From Peribacillus cavernae (GTDB lineage Bacteria > Bacillota > Bacilli > Bacillales > DSM-1321): a stretch of 64,000 nt of DNA. The translations under genes and the position numbers were made by a program. The stretch lies in NCBI RefSeq assembly GCF_003989135.1, contig NZ_RYZZ01000005.1, positions 210,168 through 274,167 of the forward strand. Reading direction: 5' to 3'. Positions 52,616-61,581 of this stretch are shown piece after piece (within the stretch, counting starts at the first letter, position 1; each line of letters begins with the position of its first letter). The notes under the pieces were generated by a model. The model saw nothing but the letters and a program-made list of their open reading frames with translations, did not search any database and was not told where the DNA came from.

Positions 52616-53962
52616 TTATTTTCTTCTTCCGCGTGAATCCTTTGTGTGCCTCTTACGGTTTTCAGAACGATGACTGTCAGACAGCTTCCCTTTTCTTCTA
52701 CCTTCACCTTTTATCTTTGACGGTGAGCCACCGCGTTCCTTTCGGCTGTTTTGATTGTTATCTTTCGTCTGTTTGAAGGTCTTTTCCTTTTCTGTAGCAT
52801 TACTTTGCCCTTTTTGCATTCGGCTTACCCGGGAATCAGACGGAATTTTCACCCCTTCAACTTGCTTGCGTTCTATCGTTGCCTGTATCCCCTTTTCAAT
52901 CGAAGCCAATTGCTGACGGTCTTTTGCGGCAATAAATGTAATCGCAATTCCCTCTTCTCCAGCCCTTCCTGTTCTTCCAATCCGGTGAATATAGCTTTCA
53001 GCGTCTTCAGGAACATCATAATTAAATACATGTGTCACACCTTCGACATCAAGCCCTCTTGCTGCCACATCAGTCGCCACAAGAAGATGGATCGCAGCTT
53101 CACGAAATCGTTTCATGACTCGCTCCCGCTTGGATTGCGATAAATCGCCGTGAAGTTCTTCCGAATTGTAGCCAGCGTTTTTCAAGGCATCATTCAGTTT
53201 GTTTACCCGCCGCTTCGTTCTACAGAAAATAATCGCCATAAAGGGCTGCTCTTCGTTTATCACTTTAAACAAGGCTGCCTGTTTCCCTCTGTCAGTCGTC
53301 TCAATGACAAGCTGCCTGATCTTTTCGACTGTAATCCTGTCACTTTTTACAGAAATCGTGACCGGCTTATGCATAAAGCGACGGGCAATCGAATGTACCT
53401 GGTCAGGCATTGTCGCTGAAAAAAGCAATATTTGTCTGTCTGAGGGAACCAAGTCGATGATTTCTTCTACTTCCGGCAAAAAGCCTATATGGAGCATTTG
53501 ATCAGCTTCGTCAAGGACCAGTGTGGAAACGTTGCCCAAGTTGATCGTTTCTCGCCTAACATGATCACGCAGCCTTCCTGGAGTTGCGACAATTATAGAT
53601 GGAGGGTCCTTAAGCTTTTTCATCTGCCGCTCTATATCCTGCCCACCATATACGGCAGCAGCGTACATTCCTTCAAAAGCACTCAGGAGTTTGGTTAATT
53701 CCATTGTAATTTGAATGGCCAGTTCCCTGGTTGGCGATACAATTAACGCCTGAACTTGATTTAACTCAGGTTTTACTTTTTGGAGAATAGGAAGCAAAAA
53801 GGCAAGTGTTTTACCAGTTCCCGTTTTGGCCCTTGTGATTACGTCTCTTCCTGCAGCTATTTCAGGTATGGATTTTTCCTGTATTGGTGTCGGGGAAGTG
53901 ATTCCACTATTTGTGAGAATCTTTTCAAGTTCTGTACCTATTCGAAGTCGGGCAAAATTCAT
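52616..53962 (-). CDS. DEAD-box RNA helicase
   Basis: A 448-residue ATP-dependent RNA helicase. The Q motif ([11 protein letters not shown]), motif I AKTGTGKT near 44-51, PTRELA near 80, DEAD near 150 in [13 protein letters not shown], and motif [12 protein letters not shown] near 320-329 are all present. The last 70 residues are basic and disordered ([20 protein letters not shown]), likely to bind RNA. It is not clearly CshA, CshB, DbpA or YfmL by its start, so no symbol is given. Ribosome or mRNA roles are typical of the family. Confidence 0.9.
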   Translation of the reverse strand: MNFARLRIGTELEKILTNSGITSPTPIQEKSIPEIAAGRDVITRAKTGTGKTLAFLLPILQKVKPELNQVQALIVSPTRELAIQITMELTKLLSAFEGMYAAAVYGGQDIERQMKKLKDPPSIIVATPGRLRDHVRRETINLGNVSTLVLDEADQMLHIGFLPEVEEIIDLVPSDRQILLFSATMPDQVHSIARRFMHKPVTISVKSDRITVEKIRQLVIETTDRGKQAALFKVINEEQPFMAIIFCRTKRRVNKLNDALKNAGYNSEELHGDLSQSKRERVMKRFREAAIHLLVATDVAARGLDVEGVTHVFNYDVPEDAESYIHRIGRTGRAGEEGIAITFIAAKDRQQLASIEKGIQATIERKQVEGVKIPSDSRVSRMQKGQSNATEKEKTFKQTKDNNQNSRKERGGSPSKIKGEGRRKGKLSDSHRSENRKRHTKDSRGRRK

Positions 53963-54042
53963 GTATCCGTCCTACTTTCCTTCTTCTCGTTTTGTTCGCT
54001 TAGTATACCATAAACACCTTCTGTAGCTTTATGTTTTCGATG

Positions 54043-54079
54043 AGTAAAAGAAAGATGCCTGCATTCATGCAGGCATCTT
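54043..54079 (-). terminator. Terminator of the parMR-like genes
   Basis: A perfect 12-base inverted repeat, AAGATGCCTGCA (54052-54063) and TGCAGGCATCTT (54068-54079), with a four-base loop, followed on the minus strand by TTCTTTTACTC. Confidence 0.85.
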
Positions 54080-54087
54080 CTCTAAAA

Positions 54088-54678
54088 CTATTTATTCATT
54101 TGTGCCAGGAAGTCTCCCAGTAGGTCATCGAGGCTTTCTTCACCGCTTGTTTCCTGTTCACTTTTCTCTTTTGAGTCTTCAATTACTGTATCGTTCCAAT
54201 CAAATTCGTCTAAATCATTGTCATTCTCCAGAAGGTAAGATGCTTTCTCATTCAAAGCTACAGCTTCTCTGTTAGTTCGTTCATTTAAATCCTCTGTATC
54301 TTCCTGAAGATATAAAGCTTTGTCAATTTCAATCTCATTGCTGTTCAAAGAAGCGAGCAGGGCCGTTGCCCTTAACGGATCAGAGAGCAACTGATAGATG
54401 ATACTGCCCAACAGTGCTTCCGAATGAGCATGCTTCAGCCAATCCCGTTGTGTTTTGCTTAATTTTTGCGGCAGAGGAATCGTGATCATTTCCCTGTCCT
54501 GAAAAGAACTGTTTCCTGCTCCTTCTATAACAAACTCGGCAATTTTGCTTGAAAAGTTTCTTTTTTCCGTTTCTTTAAGCTGTTGGATCTGTCTTAAAAT
54601 ATGATCAGGAGTATCAGAGGGGAGGCGGAAAGTAATCGCCTGTCCCCTTTGGATTCCTGCCGGAGTTGTTTTTTTCAT
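54088..54678 (-). CDS. ParR-like adaptor protein of the actin-type segregation locus
   Basis: A 196-residue protein eight bases after the ParM-like gene. Residues 10-50 (RGQAITFRLPSDTPDHILRQ, then SSKIAEFVIEG) have the strand-helix-helix layout of a ribbon-helix-helix DNA-binding domain. The second half is strongly acidic and ends in a short hydrophobic helix (LDDLLGDFLAQMNK), the kind of C-terminal tail by which ParR binds the filament end. Start ATG follows AGGTGA. The role is inferred from layout and position; overall similarity to known ParR proteins is not obvious by eye. Confidence 0.7.
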   Translation of the reverse strand: MKKTTPAGIQRGQAITFRLPSDTPDHILRQIQQLKETEKRNFSSKIAEFVIEGAGNSSFQDREMITIPLPQKLSKTQRDWLKHAHSEALLGSIIYQLLSDPLRATALLASLNSNEIEIDKALYLQEDTEDLNERTNREAVALNEKASYLLENDNDLDEFDWNDTVIEDSKEKSEQETSGEESLDDLLGDFLAQMNK

Positions 54679-54686
54679 TCAATCAC

Positions 54687-55880
54687 CTATTTAGCTGTGC
54701 CGGCTTTAGATTCTTCCCTTTTATGATCAGATTTAGTTGGCGCTAATTTCTGATTTCTTTTCGTGAAATCAGAAATTAGCTTGTAATAGGCGTTGGCCAT
54801 CATCCAGATGCTTTCCTTCTCATCTTCAAAGAAGTCAATATTGTAACCATCTAAATTGTTGTTTATTGTTTTTAAATAATCTTTCAATACAATTGCACCG
54901 CCGCCGACAAAATAGCAAATTTCAGACTGGGAGTTTTTCTGCCAAACATTCCGTAAATGGCGGTATTGTTTTTTGGCCAGTTCCCCTAAAATCCGGTCTG
55001 TAATATCGTGAACGCTTGTCCGGCTTCCGCGGACCATAATATGGTTTCTGTCACTTTTCTTAGTAATGATTTCAACGACATCCCGTCTGCTGTCCAATTC
55101 GACACCGTGCTTCTTCCGGATTTCTTCCCTGATTAATTCCAGTGCTTCTGCAACCCCGAGATTAAAGCCCTGTGCCTTGTCGTTATCGACTTTACGATTT
55201 TTGATGACTGCGATATCAGTAGACAAACCGCCAATATCTTGAATCAGGATCCGCTTATCGATTAAATCCCGATTGATGATATTTAAATCATTGTCCATTA
55301 CCAGGTTGATATATGCGGCAAAGCCTTCTGGATATACTTTCACTTCATCAAATTTTATATTAACCTTTAAGCCTTGATATTTAGGCGTAATCAAAAATTC
55401 AACTTGATGAACAGAGCCGAGGAGGCGGGAACGATAGCCGACATCCTTGCCTTCTTTTACTTCACGAAGGGGAAGGCCTGTGCCTAATGTATAAGAGGCA
55501 TCCACTACGTTATTTGTTTTTTTGAAAGAACTCTCTTCTTTTACTGCATCAAGAGCCAATGCTGCAAACAGCATGACCAACGTTTGATCCTCTTCAGATT
55601 TACTGCTTCCTGGATCTAACTCCGATGGATTATCACTTGTTGTTGCCAGATTGCCGACACGGTAAATAGCATTATTATCTTGAAGTGCAGGAGAGTGGAC
55701 TCTAATGTGAATCCCATCAAGCGGGTCCTGTTCATTCAAGTCTTCTATCCCGATTACAGGACGGTCCTCCGTATCCCTTGCGATTACGTTAGGTATGTAA
55801 AGTTCAGAATCCAACTTCCCAAACAAAGCCTTGATGGCATCATTTCCAACATCGACTGCCGCGATTCTTGAATTACTCAT
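54687..55880 (-). CDS. ParM/StbA-type actin-like ATPase
   Basis: A 398-residue actin-fold protein. Phosphate-1 motif AAVDVGND lies at 7-14, phosphate-2 motif DIGGLSTD at 215-222 and the adenosine motif GGGA at 326-329. ParM relatives polymerise into filaments that push sister plasmids apart. The ATG at 55880 follows AAGGGA; the frame extends to 55928 without a better site. The partner gene, terminator and upstream repeat cluster complete a parMRC-like layout. It is unlike MreB in motif sequence and lacks mreCD neighbours. Confidence 0.85.
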   Translation of the reverse strand: MSNSRIAAVDVGNDAIKALFGKLDSELYIPNVIARDTEDRPVIGIEDLNEQDPLDGIHIRVHSPALQDNNAIYRVGNLATTSDNPSELDPGSSKSEEDQTLVMLFAALALDAVKEESSFKKTNNVVDASYTLGTGLPLREVKEGKDVGYRSRLLGSVHQVEFLITPKYQGLKVNIKFDEVKVYPEGFAAYINLVMDNDLNIINRDLIDKRILIQDIGGLSTDIAVIKNRKVDNDKAQGFNLGVAEALELIREEIRKKHGVELDSRRDVVEIITKKSDRNHIMVRGSRTSVHDITDRILGELAKKQYRHLRNVWQKNSQSEICYFVGGGAIVLKDYLKTINNNLDGYNIDFFEDEKESIWMMANAYYKLISDFTKRNQKLAPTKSDHKREESKAGTAK

Positions 55881-56000
55881 AAAATCAATCCCTTCAATTA
55901 ATAGTATATAGATAAATGTGATTACCACATTTATTTAAGAATAAGAAAGATTCATAGAATGGTCAATACATCTTTCGTTGGATTTTCTATTTATAAAAAT

Positions 56001-56139
56001 TGTGTACATTTTTGTGTACAACACACACAATATTGTACACATCCTTTCATATCAACATGTGTACACATTTGTACACATGTTTACACTTTTCGTGTACATT
56101 GTATACATTTTTGTTTACATGTATACATTTTTGTAAACA
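56001..56139. repeat. TGTNNACA repeat cluster, candidate parC centromere
   Basis: About eleven copies of TGTNNACA occur in 139 bases: 56001, 56013, 56034, 56058 (within a perfect 12-base palindrome ATGTGTACACAT, 56057-56068), 56070, 56078, 56091 (CGTGTACA), 56100, 56112, 56120 and 56132. Spacings are mostly 8-13 bases, with gaps of 21-24. The array lies 120 bases upstream of the ParM-like start, where parC is found in actin-type plasmid loci, and may also hold the operon promoter under ParR control. Confidence 0.72.
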
Positions 56140-56243
56140 TTTATTGATTTCGATAAAAATGGTCAATGTCTCACAACAGCTTTTTCTTTATAGTTCAAAA
56201 AAGATACAACCAAGGAATGGTATTTTAATTATCTCTACCTGCC

Positions 56244-56288
56244 TTATCCACTGTGGATAAGATACTTTAGCAAAATGACTGTGGATAT
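56244..56288. other. Cluster of three DnaA-box-like 9-mers
   Basis: TTATCCACT (56244-56252) and, on the other strand, TTATCCACA (56252-56260, read as TGTGGATAA) form a palindrome; ATATCCACA (56280-56288, read as TGTGGATAT) follows. One is a perfect DnaA consensus and two differ by one base. They lie between the parC-like array and yhfW. An origin function is not implied by three boxes alone. Confidence 0.5.
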
Positions 56289-56380
56289 AAAAGGGAGTAT
56301 AACCTAAAGATGTGGGGAATGGTATGTAATGGACCGACTTATTATAACAGCATATAAAACGAATTAAAGGAGGTACTGAT

Positions 56381-57919
56381 ATGGCTGATCAAAACGAAAA
56401 AAAACAATTGCCGCAATATCCTGAACCATATTGGAGGGACTTTGTAACTTTCCCGCCTTTTTCAAAGCTAGACCATGATATCGAAACAGATGTAGCCATC
56501 GTAGGCGGAGGTATAACCGGAATTACCGCTGCCTATCTGCTGTCAAAGGAAGGAATAAACGTTGTATTAATTGATGCAGGTGAAATATTAAATGGTACAA
56601 CAGGACACACCACAGCCAAGATAACGGCGCAACACGGCTTAATTTATGACCAGCTGATCAAAGATATCGGAGAAGAAAAAGCAAAGCTTTACTTTGAGGC
56701 CAATAATGAAGCAAAGGATTTCGTCATACAGACGGTATCCGAATTGCAAATCGATTGTGACCTAACCTATGAGGACGCTTACGTGTATGCTGAAACGAAG
56801 GAATATGTAAGCAAAATCCAAGATGAACTCAAAGCCTATCAAAAGCTTGGCATTCCCGGAGAATACGCAGAAACGATTCCTTTTCCGATTCCCTGTAAGG
56901 CAGCTGTAATCATGAAAGAGCAGGCCCAGTTTCATCCTTTAAAATATTTAACAGCCCTCCTCCCCCATATTACAAAAGCAGGTGTTAAATTATTTGAACA
57001 TACAACTGCTATGAAAATAGAGGATGGTGATTCACCAAAGATTCTGACAAGAGATGGACATACAATCAGCTGCAATTATGTTATTTCAGCATCCCACTTC
57101 CCTTTTAATGATGAAATGGGCTTATATTTTGCAAGAATGCATGCGGATAGATCTTATGTGCTTGGGATAAAAGCCGAAAAAGAGTACCCAGGCGGAATGT
57201 ATATCAGCGCTGACAGTCCGACACGCTCGCTGCGTTATACAGACATGGATGGAGAAAAGCTAATTTTAGTAGGCGGCGAAAGCCACAAAACCGGACAAGG
57301 CATCTCCATGTTTGAACATTATGAAGCCTTAAAAGCATTCAGTGACCAAGTATTTGATGTTAAGGAGATCCCTTACCGCTGGTCGGCCCAGGACATAATA
57401 ACCATGGACAAGGTTCCTTATATCGGTCCGATGACAGAAAACCATCCGAGCATTTTCGTTGCCACTGGCTATGCAAAGTGGGGCATGACAAACGGAACAG
57501 CAGCGGCTCTTTTGTTGAAGGATCTTATCCTGAAAAAAGAAAACCGGTTTCTAGATCTTTATACCCCATCACGCTTTCACGCAAAGCCGGGTGTAAAAAA
57601 TGTAATGAAAGATAACGCTGATGTAGCTAAGCATCTCATTCAGGGCAAATTCGCAATGGTTTACCAAACACCAGACGATTTAGGCAATGATGAAGCGGCC
57701 ATTGTAAAGATAAATGGTGACAAGGCAGGCTGCTACCGCGATAAGGACGGACAGCTTCATATCATAGATTCTACCTGTACCCACATGGGCTGTGAGGTCG
57801 AATGGAACAGTGGTGAAAGAACATGGGATTGTCCATGTCACGCCTCCCGTTATACGATCGACGGAGAGATAATAGAAGGACCGGCTGTTGAACCATTAAA
57901 GAAGGTTGACCTTGAATAG
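56381..57919 (+). CDS. yhfW: FAD-dependent oxidoreductase with C-terminal Rieske domain (YhfW-like)
   Basis: A 512-residue two-domain protein. The N-terminal DAO-type FAD domain has VAIVGGGITGITAAYLL near 38-54 and TTGHTTAKITAQHG near 76-89. The C-terminal Rieske domain (from about 415) binds a [2Fe-2S] cluster through CTHMGC and CPCH. B. subtilis YhfW has the same plan and length; its substrate is unknown. The ATG follows AAAGGAGG. It stands alone between the segregation locus and a terminator. Confidence 0.9.
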   Translation: MADQNEKKQLPQYPEPYWRDFVTFPPFSKLDHDIETDVAIVGGGITGITAAYLLSKEGINVVLIDAGEILNGTTGHTTAKITAQHGLIYDQLIKDIGEEKAKLYFEANNEAKDFVIQTVSELQIDCDLTYEDAYVYAETKEYVSKIQDELKAYQKLGIPGEYAETIPFPIPCKAAVIMKEQAQFHPLKYLTALLPHITKAGVKLFEHTTAMKIEDGDSPKILTRDGHTISCNYVISASHFPFNDEMGLYFARMHADRSYVLGIKAEKEYPGGMYISADSPTRSLRYTDMDGEKLILVGGESHKTGQGISMFEHYEALKAFSDQVFDVKEIPYRWSAQDIITMDKVPYIGPMTENHPSIFVATGYAKWGMTNGTAAALLLKDLILKKENRFLDLYTPSRFHAKPGVKNVMKDNADVAKHLIQGKFAMVYQTPDDLGNDEAAIVKINGDKAGCYRDKDGQLHIIDSTCTHMGCEVEWNSGERTWDCPCHASRYTIDGEIIEGPAVEPLKKVDLE

Positions 57920-57931
57920 AGAATATAATCA

Positions 57932-57955
57932 AACCCCTTTTTGAAGGGGTTTTTA
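57932..57955 (+). terminator. Rho-independent terminator of yhfW
   Basis: AACCCCTT (57932-57939) pairs with AAGGGGTT (57944-57951) with a four-base loop, followed by TTT. Confidence 0.88.
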
Positions 57956-58090
57956 CTTTTCCACTTTCTATACGCTAACTTGAAAATAGAGGTCAAAAAT
58001 ACCATTGGAATTTTCCAAGGTTTATGTAATTTTCACGGCTTGCTTCCCATACATTGTTCATTGAGATACTATGGAAAGCTGGTGAAAATA

Positions 58091-58759
58091 ATGGCCAATC
58101 ATCCTCCCTATCCTGCAACACCTAATATGCTCCTTCGCGATCAACGGCATACCCTGATTGTTTCAGGTCAGAAAACGGTCCAGGCAGCTCCTGATCAAGC
58201 GGTTATTACCTTAGGAGTGATAACAGAAAACGTAGATTCTGCAGCCGCCCAGCAGGAAAACGCAGCGGCTATTTCAAAGGTAATAAAGTCTATCGCTGCC
58301 TTCGGTGTCCCCGAAGACCAAATGAAAACGGTTGAATATCGGATAGATCCCCAGTACGATTATAATGACGGGAAGCAAGTTTTCAGGGGCTACAAAGTAA
58401 CACACTTGATTCAATTTATCTCAACAAATATAAAGCAAGTTGGAGAGATCATAGACACGGCCGTTAAAAATGGTGCAAATACGGTAACCAGCGTCAGGTT
58501 TACCCTTTCAAACGAGGAGGCCTTTTACCGTCAGGCTTTATCTCTAGCATTTGAAAATGCCCATCAGAAAGCCCTTTCTATGGCAAAAACGATGAATGTG
58601 ACTCTTGGCAGCATACCCGAGCAGGTTCAGGAAGTCAGTGCTGGACAGCCTGTTGTCCCATTCGAGATGTCTGCTTATTCGAAAGTCGCTTCAACCCCAA
58701 TCCAGCCAGGGGAGTTAAATATTTCAGCTGTAGTTAAAGTTGAATATGTCTATTTTTAA
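58091..58759 (+). CDS. SIMPL (DUF541) domain protein
   Basis: A 222-residue protein of the SIMPL family with the pattern LIVSGQKTVQAAPDQAVITLGV near 23-44 and the repeating beta-alpha segments expected. It has no signal peptide, though many relatives are exported. The function is unknown for bacterial members. The ATG at 58091 is chosen since the family alignment starts after it; the frame runs up to 57941 without support and crosses the terminator. A weak GGTG precedes the start. Confidence 0.8.
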   Translation: MANHPPYPATPNMLLRDQRHTLIVSGQKTVQAAPDQAVITLGVITENVDSAAAQQENAAAISKVIKSIAAFGVPEDQMKTVEYRIDPQYDYNDGKQVFRGYKVTHLIQFISTNIKQVGEIIDTAVKNGANTVTSVRFTLSNEEAFYRQALSLAFENAHQKALSMAKTMNVTLGSIPEQVQEVSAGQPVVPFEMSAYSKVASTPIQPGELNISAVVKVEYVYF

Positions 58760-58760
58760 T

Positions 58761-58795
58761 GAAACCGGGACCGCGCTTGTTGAGGTCCCGGTTTC
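58761..58795 (+). terminator. Strong hairpin after the SIMPL gene
   Basis: GAAACCGGGACC (58761-58772) pairs perfectly with GGTCCCGGTTTC (58784-58795). It starts just after the stop codon. No T run follows on the plus strand, so it may need a factor or serve as a 3' end stabiliser. Confidence 0.6.
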
Positions 58796-59122
58796 ATATG
58801 CCGGAAAAGCCCTCCGCGAAGCAAATTTGGACATGAGGAAAGCCGAGTTTACCTGCTTATGGAAATTCTACTTCCATATTTATTTTATTACATATAAAGC
58901 TTCGGAAGTGGTGGGTGTGAAGAATGGTGGTTCAAGTCAGAATGTCTTGTACTTAAGGTACATGCTTCATTAAAACTCATCAGAACGGCCTATGTATATG
59001 GACGAGGTTGCAAATTTGCTTTCGGATTGTCGCTATAACAAAAAGATTACAATCTTGTAAAAAAGGGTAAGGGACTATCAGACAGATAGCAATTTGAATC
59101 ATGAAGGGGGAAAACGTCAAGC
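58796..59122. other. Intergenic region before the amino acid importer
   Basis: No gene is supported. The region holds the presumed promoter of the downstream importer; no clear -35/-10 pair, riboswitch or T-box element was found. The ribosome binding site GAAGGGGG lies at about 59103-59110. Confidence 0.4.
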
Positions 59123-59902
59123 ATGAAGATGAAAACCAAGCTAGTCTTATCGTCCCTTTTTCTGCTCGTCTTTCTGGGGGGCTGTGCCGAAAAAGATAGA
59201 TTGGAAGATGGTTCTAAGTTAATCGATAAGGATACCTTTGTATTTGCTGCTTCCGGCGAATTCAAGCCGTTCAGCTATGTAGAAAATGACATGACTCTAA
59301 CTGGTTTTGATGTCGAGGTTGGACGTGCTGTTGCCAAAGAATTAGGATTGGAGCCTGTTGCAAAACGGATAAAATTCAAAGGAATCGTAGAAGGAGTAAA
59401 AACAGGCCGGGCTGATGCCGCTGTTGCCTCCCATACTATTAATCCGCAGCGGAGCAAGCATGTTGCCTTTTCCACCCCTTATTACTACTCAGGACCGCAA
59501 ATCTTCGTAAGGCCGGACAGCAAGATTAAAACCGTGGATGACTTGAAAGGAAAAGAAGTTGCTGTTGCAAAAGGCTCCACCTATGCCTCAACTGCGGAAA
59601 AATACACCGGTAACATTAAGATGTACGATAGCGATATTACCGCATTAAAAGCACTGAGCGGCGGCCGCCATGATGCTGTCATCACAGACTTTGTTACGGG
59701 AAAAACGGCCGCAAAGGAAGGTTTCAAAATTGAAGGACGCCAGCTGATTGAACGAAGTGAGCAGGCGATTGTCCTGCCGCAGGATAATCCCCAATTGTTA
59801 AAACGGGTAAATGAAGCTCTGGAAAATCTGCGTCAGGATGGAACACTAAGCAAAATCAGCAAGGAATACTTCGGTCAAGATATCACAACCAAACCTGAAT
59901 AA
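59123..59902 (+). CDS. Polar amino acid ABC transporter binding lipoprotein
   Basis: A 259-residue lipoprotein with lipobox LGGC (Cys near 21) and the SBP_bac_3 fold: FKPFSYVENDMTLTGFDVEVGRAVAKELG, then GRADAAVASHTINPQR and GSTYASTAEKY. The ending (GTLSKISKEYFGQDI) resembles the cystine and polar amino acid binders. The ligand cannot be fixed. It is the first of three genes in the order binder, permease, ATPase. Confidence 0.88.
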   Translation: MKMKTKLVLSSLFLLVFLGGCAEKDRLEDGSKLIDKDTFVFAASGEFKPFSYVENDMTLTGFDVEVGRAVAKELGLEPVAKRIKFKGIVEGVKTGRADAAVASHTINPQRSKHVAFSTPYYYSGPQIFVRPDSKIKTVDDLKGKEVAVAKGSTYASTAEKYTGNIKMYDSDITALKALSGGRHDAVITDFVTGKTAAKEGFKIEGRQLIERSEQAIVLPQDNPQLLKRVNEALENLRQDGTLSKISKEYFGQDITTKPE

Positions 59903-59936
59903 GGAAAGTAAATAAGACAGAAAGGGAGTTGTCCAT

Positions 59937-60602
59937 TTGCCAAGTTTTTCGCACTTTTTCGAAACATTAACCGGTTCAACAAATGTTTTTATTGACGCCA
60001 TGCTCCTTACCTTGGAGCTAACAGCTGTATCTATTTTAGTCGGAATTGTCATCGGTCTTTTCTTTGCACTTTTAAAAATATCTAATGTGAAAGTACTCGG
60101 ATATATATCAGATATCTATGTTTATCTTGTACGCGGTACGCCGCTGATTGTGCAAATATTCATTTTGTATTTCGGAATAAGCGGAATCTTTTTGCTTCCG
60201 GACTTCTGGGCTGCTGCACTTGCCCTCGCCTTTCACAATGGTGCTTACATAGCTGAAATCTTTCGGGGGACGATCCAATCGATTGATCAAGGGCAAATGG
60301 AAGCTGCCCGTTCACTCGGCATGCCCAAATCACTGGCCCTGCGCCGGATCATCCTTCCGCAAGCTTTCAGGCGTGCGCTTCCTCCATTAGGAAACCAATT
60401 TATCATCGGGTTAAAAGATTCCTCACTTGCCGCCTTCATTTCGATGAATGAGCTGTTTAACGTGGCAACTACTCTTGGATCGAACAACTTCGATGAAATG
60501 ACTTATTTACTGATCGTTGCGGTCTACTACTTAATCTTAGTAGCCATCCTGACACTATTAGTAAATCTGTTTGAAAAGAAATTAGCCGTAAGTGATCGAT
60601 AG
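59937..60602 (+). CDS. Polar amino acid ABC transporter permease
   Basis: A 221-residue HisM/GlnP-type permease with five membrane helices. YVYLVRGTPLIVQIFILYFG near 60-80 and EAARSLGMPKSLALRRIILPQAFRRALPP near 122-150 are the typical family segments. The TTG start at 59937 follows GGGAG. It lies 34 bases after the binding-protein gene and 12 before the ATPase gene. Confidence 0.9.
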   Translation: MPSFSHFFETLTGSTNVFIDAMLLTLELTAVSILVGIVIGLFFALLKISNVKVLGYISDIYVYLVRGTPLIVQIFILYFGISGIFLLPDFWAAALALAFHNGAYIAEIFRGTIQSIDQGQMEAARSLGMPKSLALRRIILPQAFRRALPPLGNQFIIGLKDSSLAAFISMNELFNVATTLGSNNFDEMTYLLIVAVYYLILVAILTLLVNLFEKKLAVSDR

Positions 60603-60614
60603 GAGGAATCGAAC

Positions 60615-61361
60615 ATGGAAGAACAAAAAACGATAGTACGAATTAAGAAGTTAAATAAATCTTTTGGTGACCTGCATGTTTTAAAGGACATAGATATGAA
60701 AGTATTGGAAAGCGATGTTGTATGCTTGATTGGGTCCAGTGGTTCAGGGAAAAGCACCCTGCTCCGCTGCCTGAATTTTTTGGAGAAGAAGGACAATGGC
60801 CAGATCATCATTGAAGGCGAGGAAATCAACCCTGGAACTCAGGATATCAATAAGGTTCGCGAAAAAATAGGAATGGTGTTTCAGCATTTTCAACTGTTCC
60901 CGCACATGACGGTGCTAGAAAATATTATCGAAGCCCCTACCCATGTAAGAAAGATCCCGAAAAACCAGGCGGTTGAGGAGGCAAAAGAGCTTCTTGTCAA
61001 GGTTGGGCTTGAAGATAAAACGGATGTTTACCCGAGCAAGCTATCAGGAGGACAGCAGCAGCGTGTCGCGATTGCCCGCGCCTTGGCGATGAAGCCGGAT
61101 ATTCTGTTGTTCGATGAACCTACTTCAGCACTCGATCCAGAACTTGTCGGCGAGGTATTAACGACCATGAAAGAGCTTGCCGAGGATGGCATGACTATGG
61201 TCGTCGTTACCCATGAAATGGGCTTTGCTCGCGAGGTTGGTGACTGGATTGTCTTTATGCATGATGGAAGAATTGTTGAAAGTGCTCCTCCCGAGGTCTT
61301 TTTCAGCAATCCGAGAGAGGAACGTACAAAGGAATTCTTGAAAACTACTTCTTTAAAATAA
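60615..61361 (+). CDS. Polar amino acid ABC transporter ATPase
   Basis: A 248-residue ATPase of the GlnQ/HisP type with Walker [10 protein letters not shown] near 38-46, Q-loop [32 protein letters not shown] near 140, and [19 protein letters not shown]. The ATG follows AGGAGG. It completes a one-binder, one-permease, one-ATPase importer like TcyABC or GlnQHMP. Confidence 0.92.
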   Translation: MEEQKTIVRIKKLNKSFGDLHVLKDIDMKVLESDVVCLIGSSGSGKSTLLRCLNFLEKKDNGQIIIEGEEINPGTQDINKVREKIGMVFQHFQLFPHMTVLENIIEAPTHVRKIPKNQAVEEAKELLVKVGLEDKTDVYPSKLSGGQQQRVAIARALAMKPDILLFDEPTSALDPELVGEVLTTMKELAEDGMTMVVVTHEMGFAREVGDWIVFMHDGRIVESAPPEVFFSNPREERTKEFLKTTSLK

Positions 61362-61440
61362 CAGCGAGGGATTGAAAAAGAACTTATGTTTCATCCCACG
61401 GTTTTTCACACGGAATATTCATAAGCTTGAACGATGGAAA

Positions 61441-61475
61441 AAAGCCTGACACGCTTATTTTATGTGTCAGGCTTT
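61441..61475. terminator. Hairpin after the amino acid importer operon
   Basis: AAAGCCTGACAC (61441-61452) pairs perfectly with GTGTCAGGCTTT (61464-61475). The T tract is weak on the plus strand (GTCCGTTTT) and better on the minus strand (TTTTTCC). Confidence 0.7.
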
Positions 61476-61581
61476 GTCCGTTTTGGCGGCTTAGCATAGG
61501 GCATGGAAAATTGTCTGCATTTGTGGTATATATACAGGTAACATTAAAAGAACTAGAAACCATGAAAGAGGTTGAAAATAG

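Noticed and set aside
54687-55880. MreB-type cell-shape actin
   Set aside because: The motif sequence, the partner gene and the repeat cluster fit ParM, and mreC/mreD are absent.
56001-56139. CRISPR array
   Set aside because: The repeat units are 8 bases with 0-16 base gaps, far too short for a CRISPR repeat and spacer pattern, and no cas gene is near.
58740-58973. 77-codon open frame after the SIMPL gene
   Set aside because: It starts inside the SIMPL gene end, runs through a perfect hairpin and has no recognisable sequence.
61476-61581. T-box leader of glnS
   Set aside because: The leader is only about 100 bases and has no T-box consensus or specifier stem.
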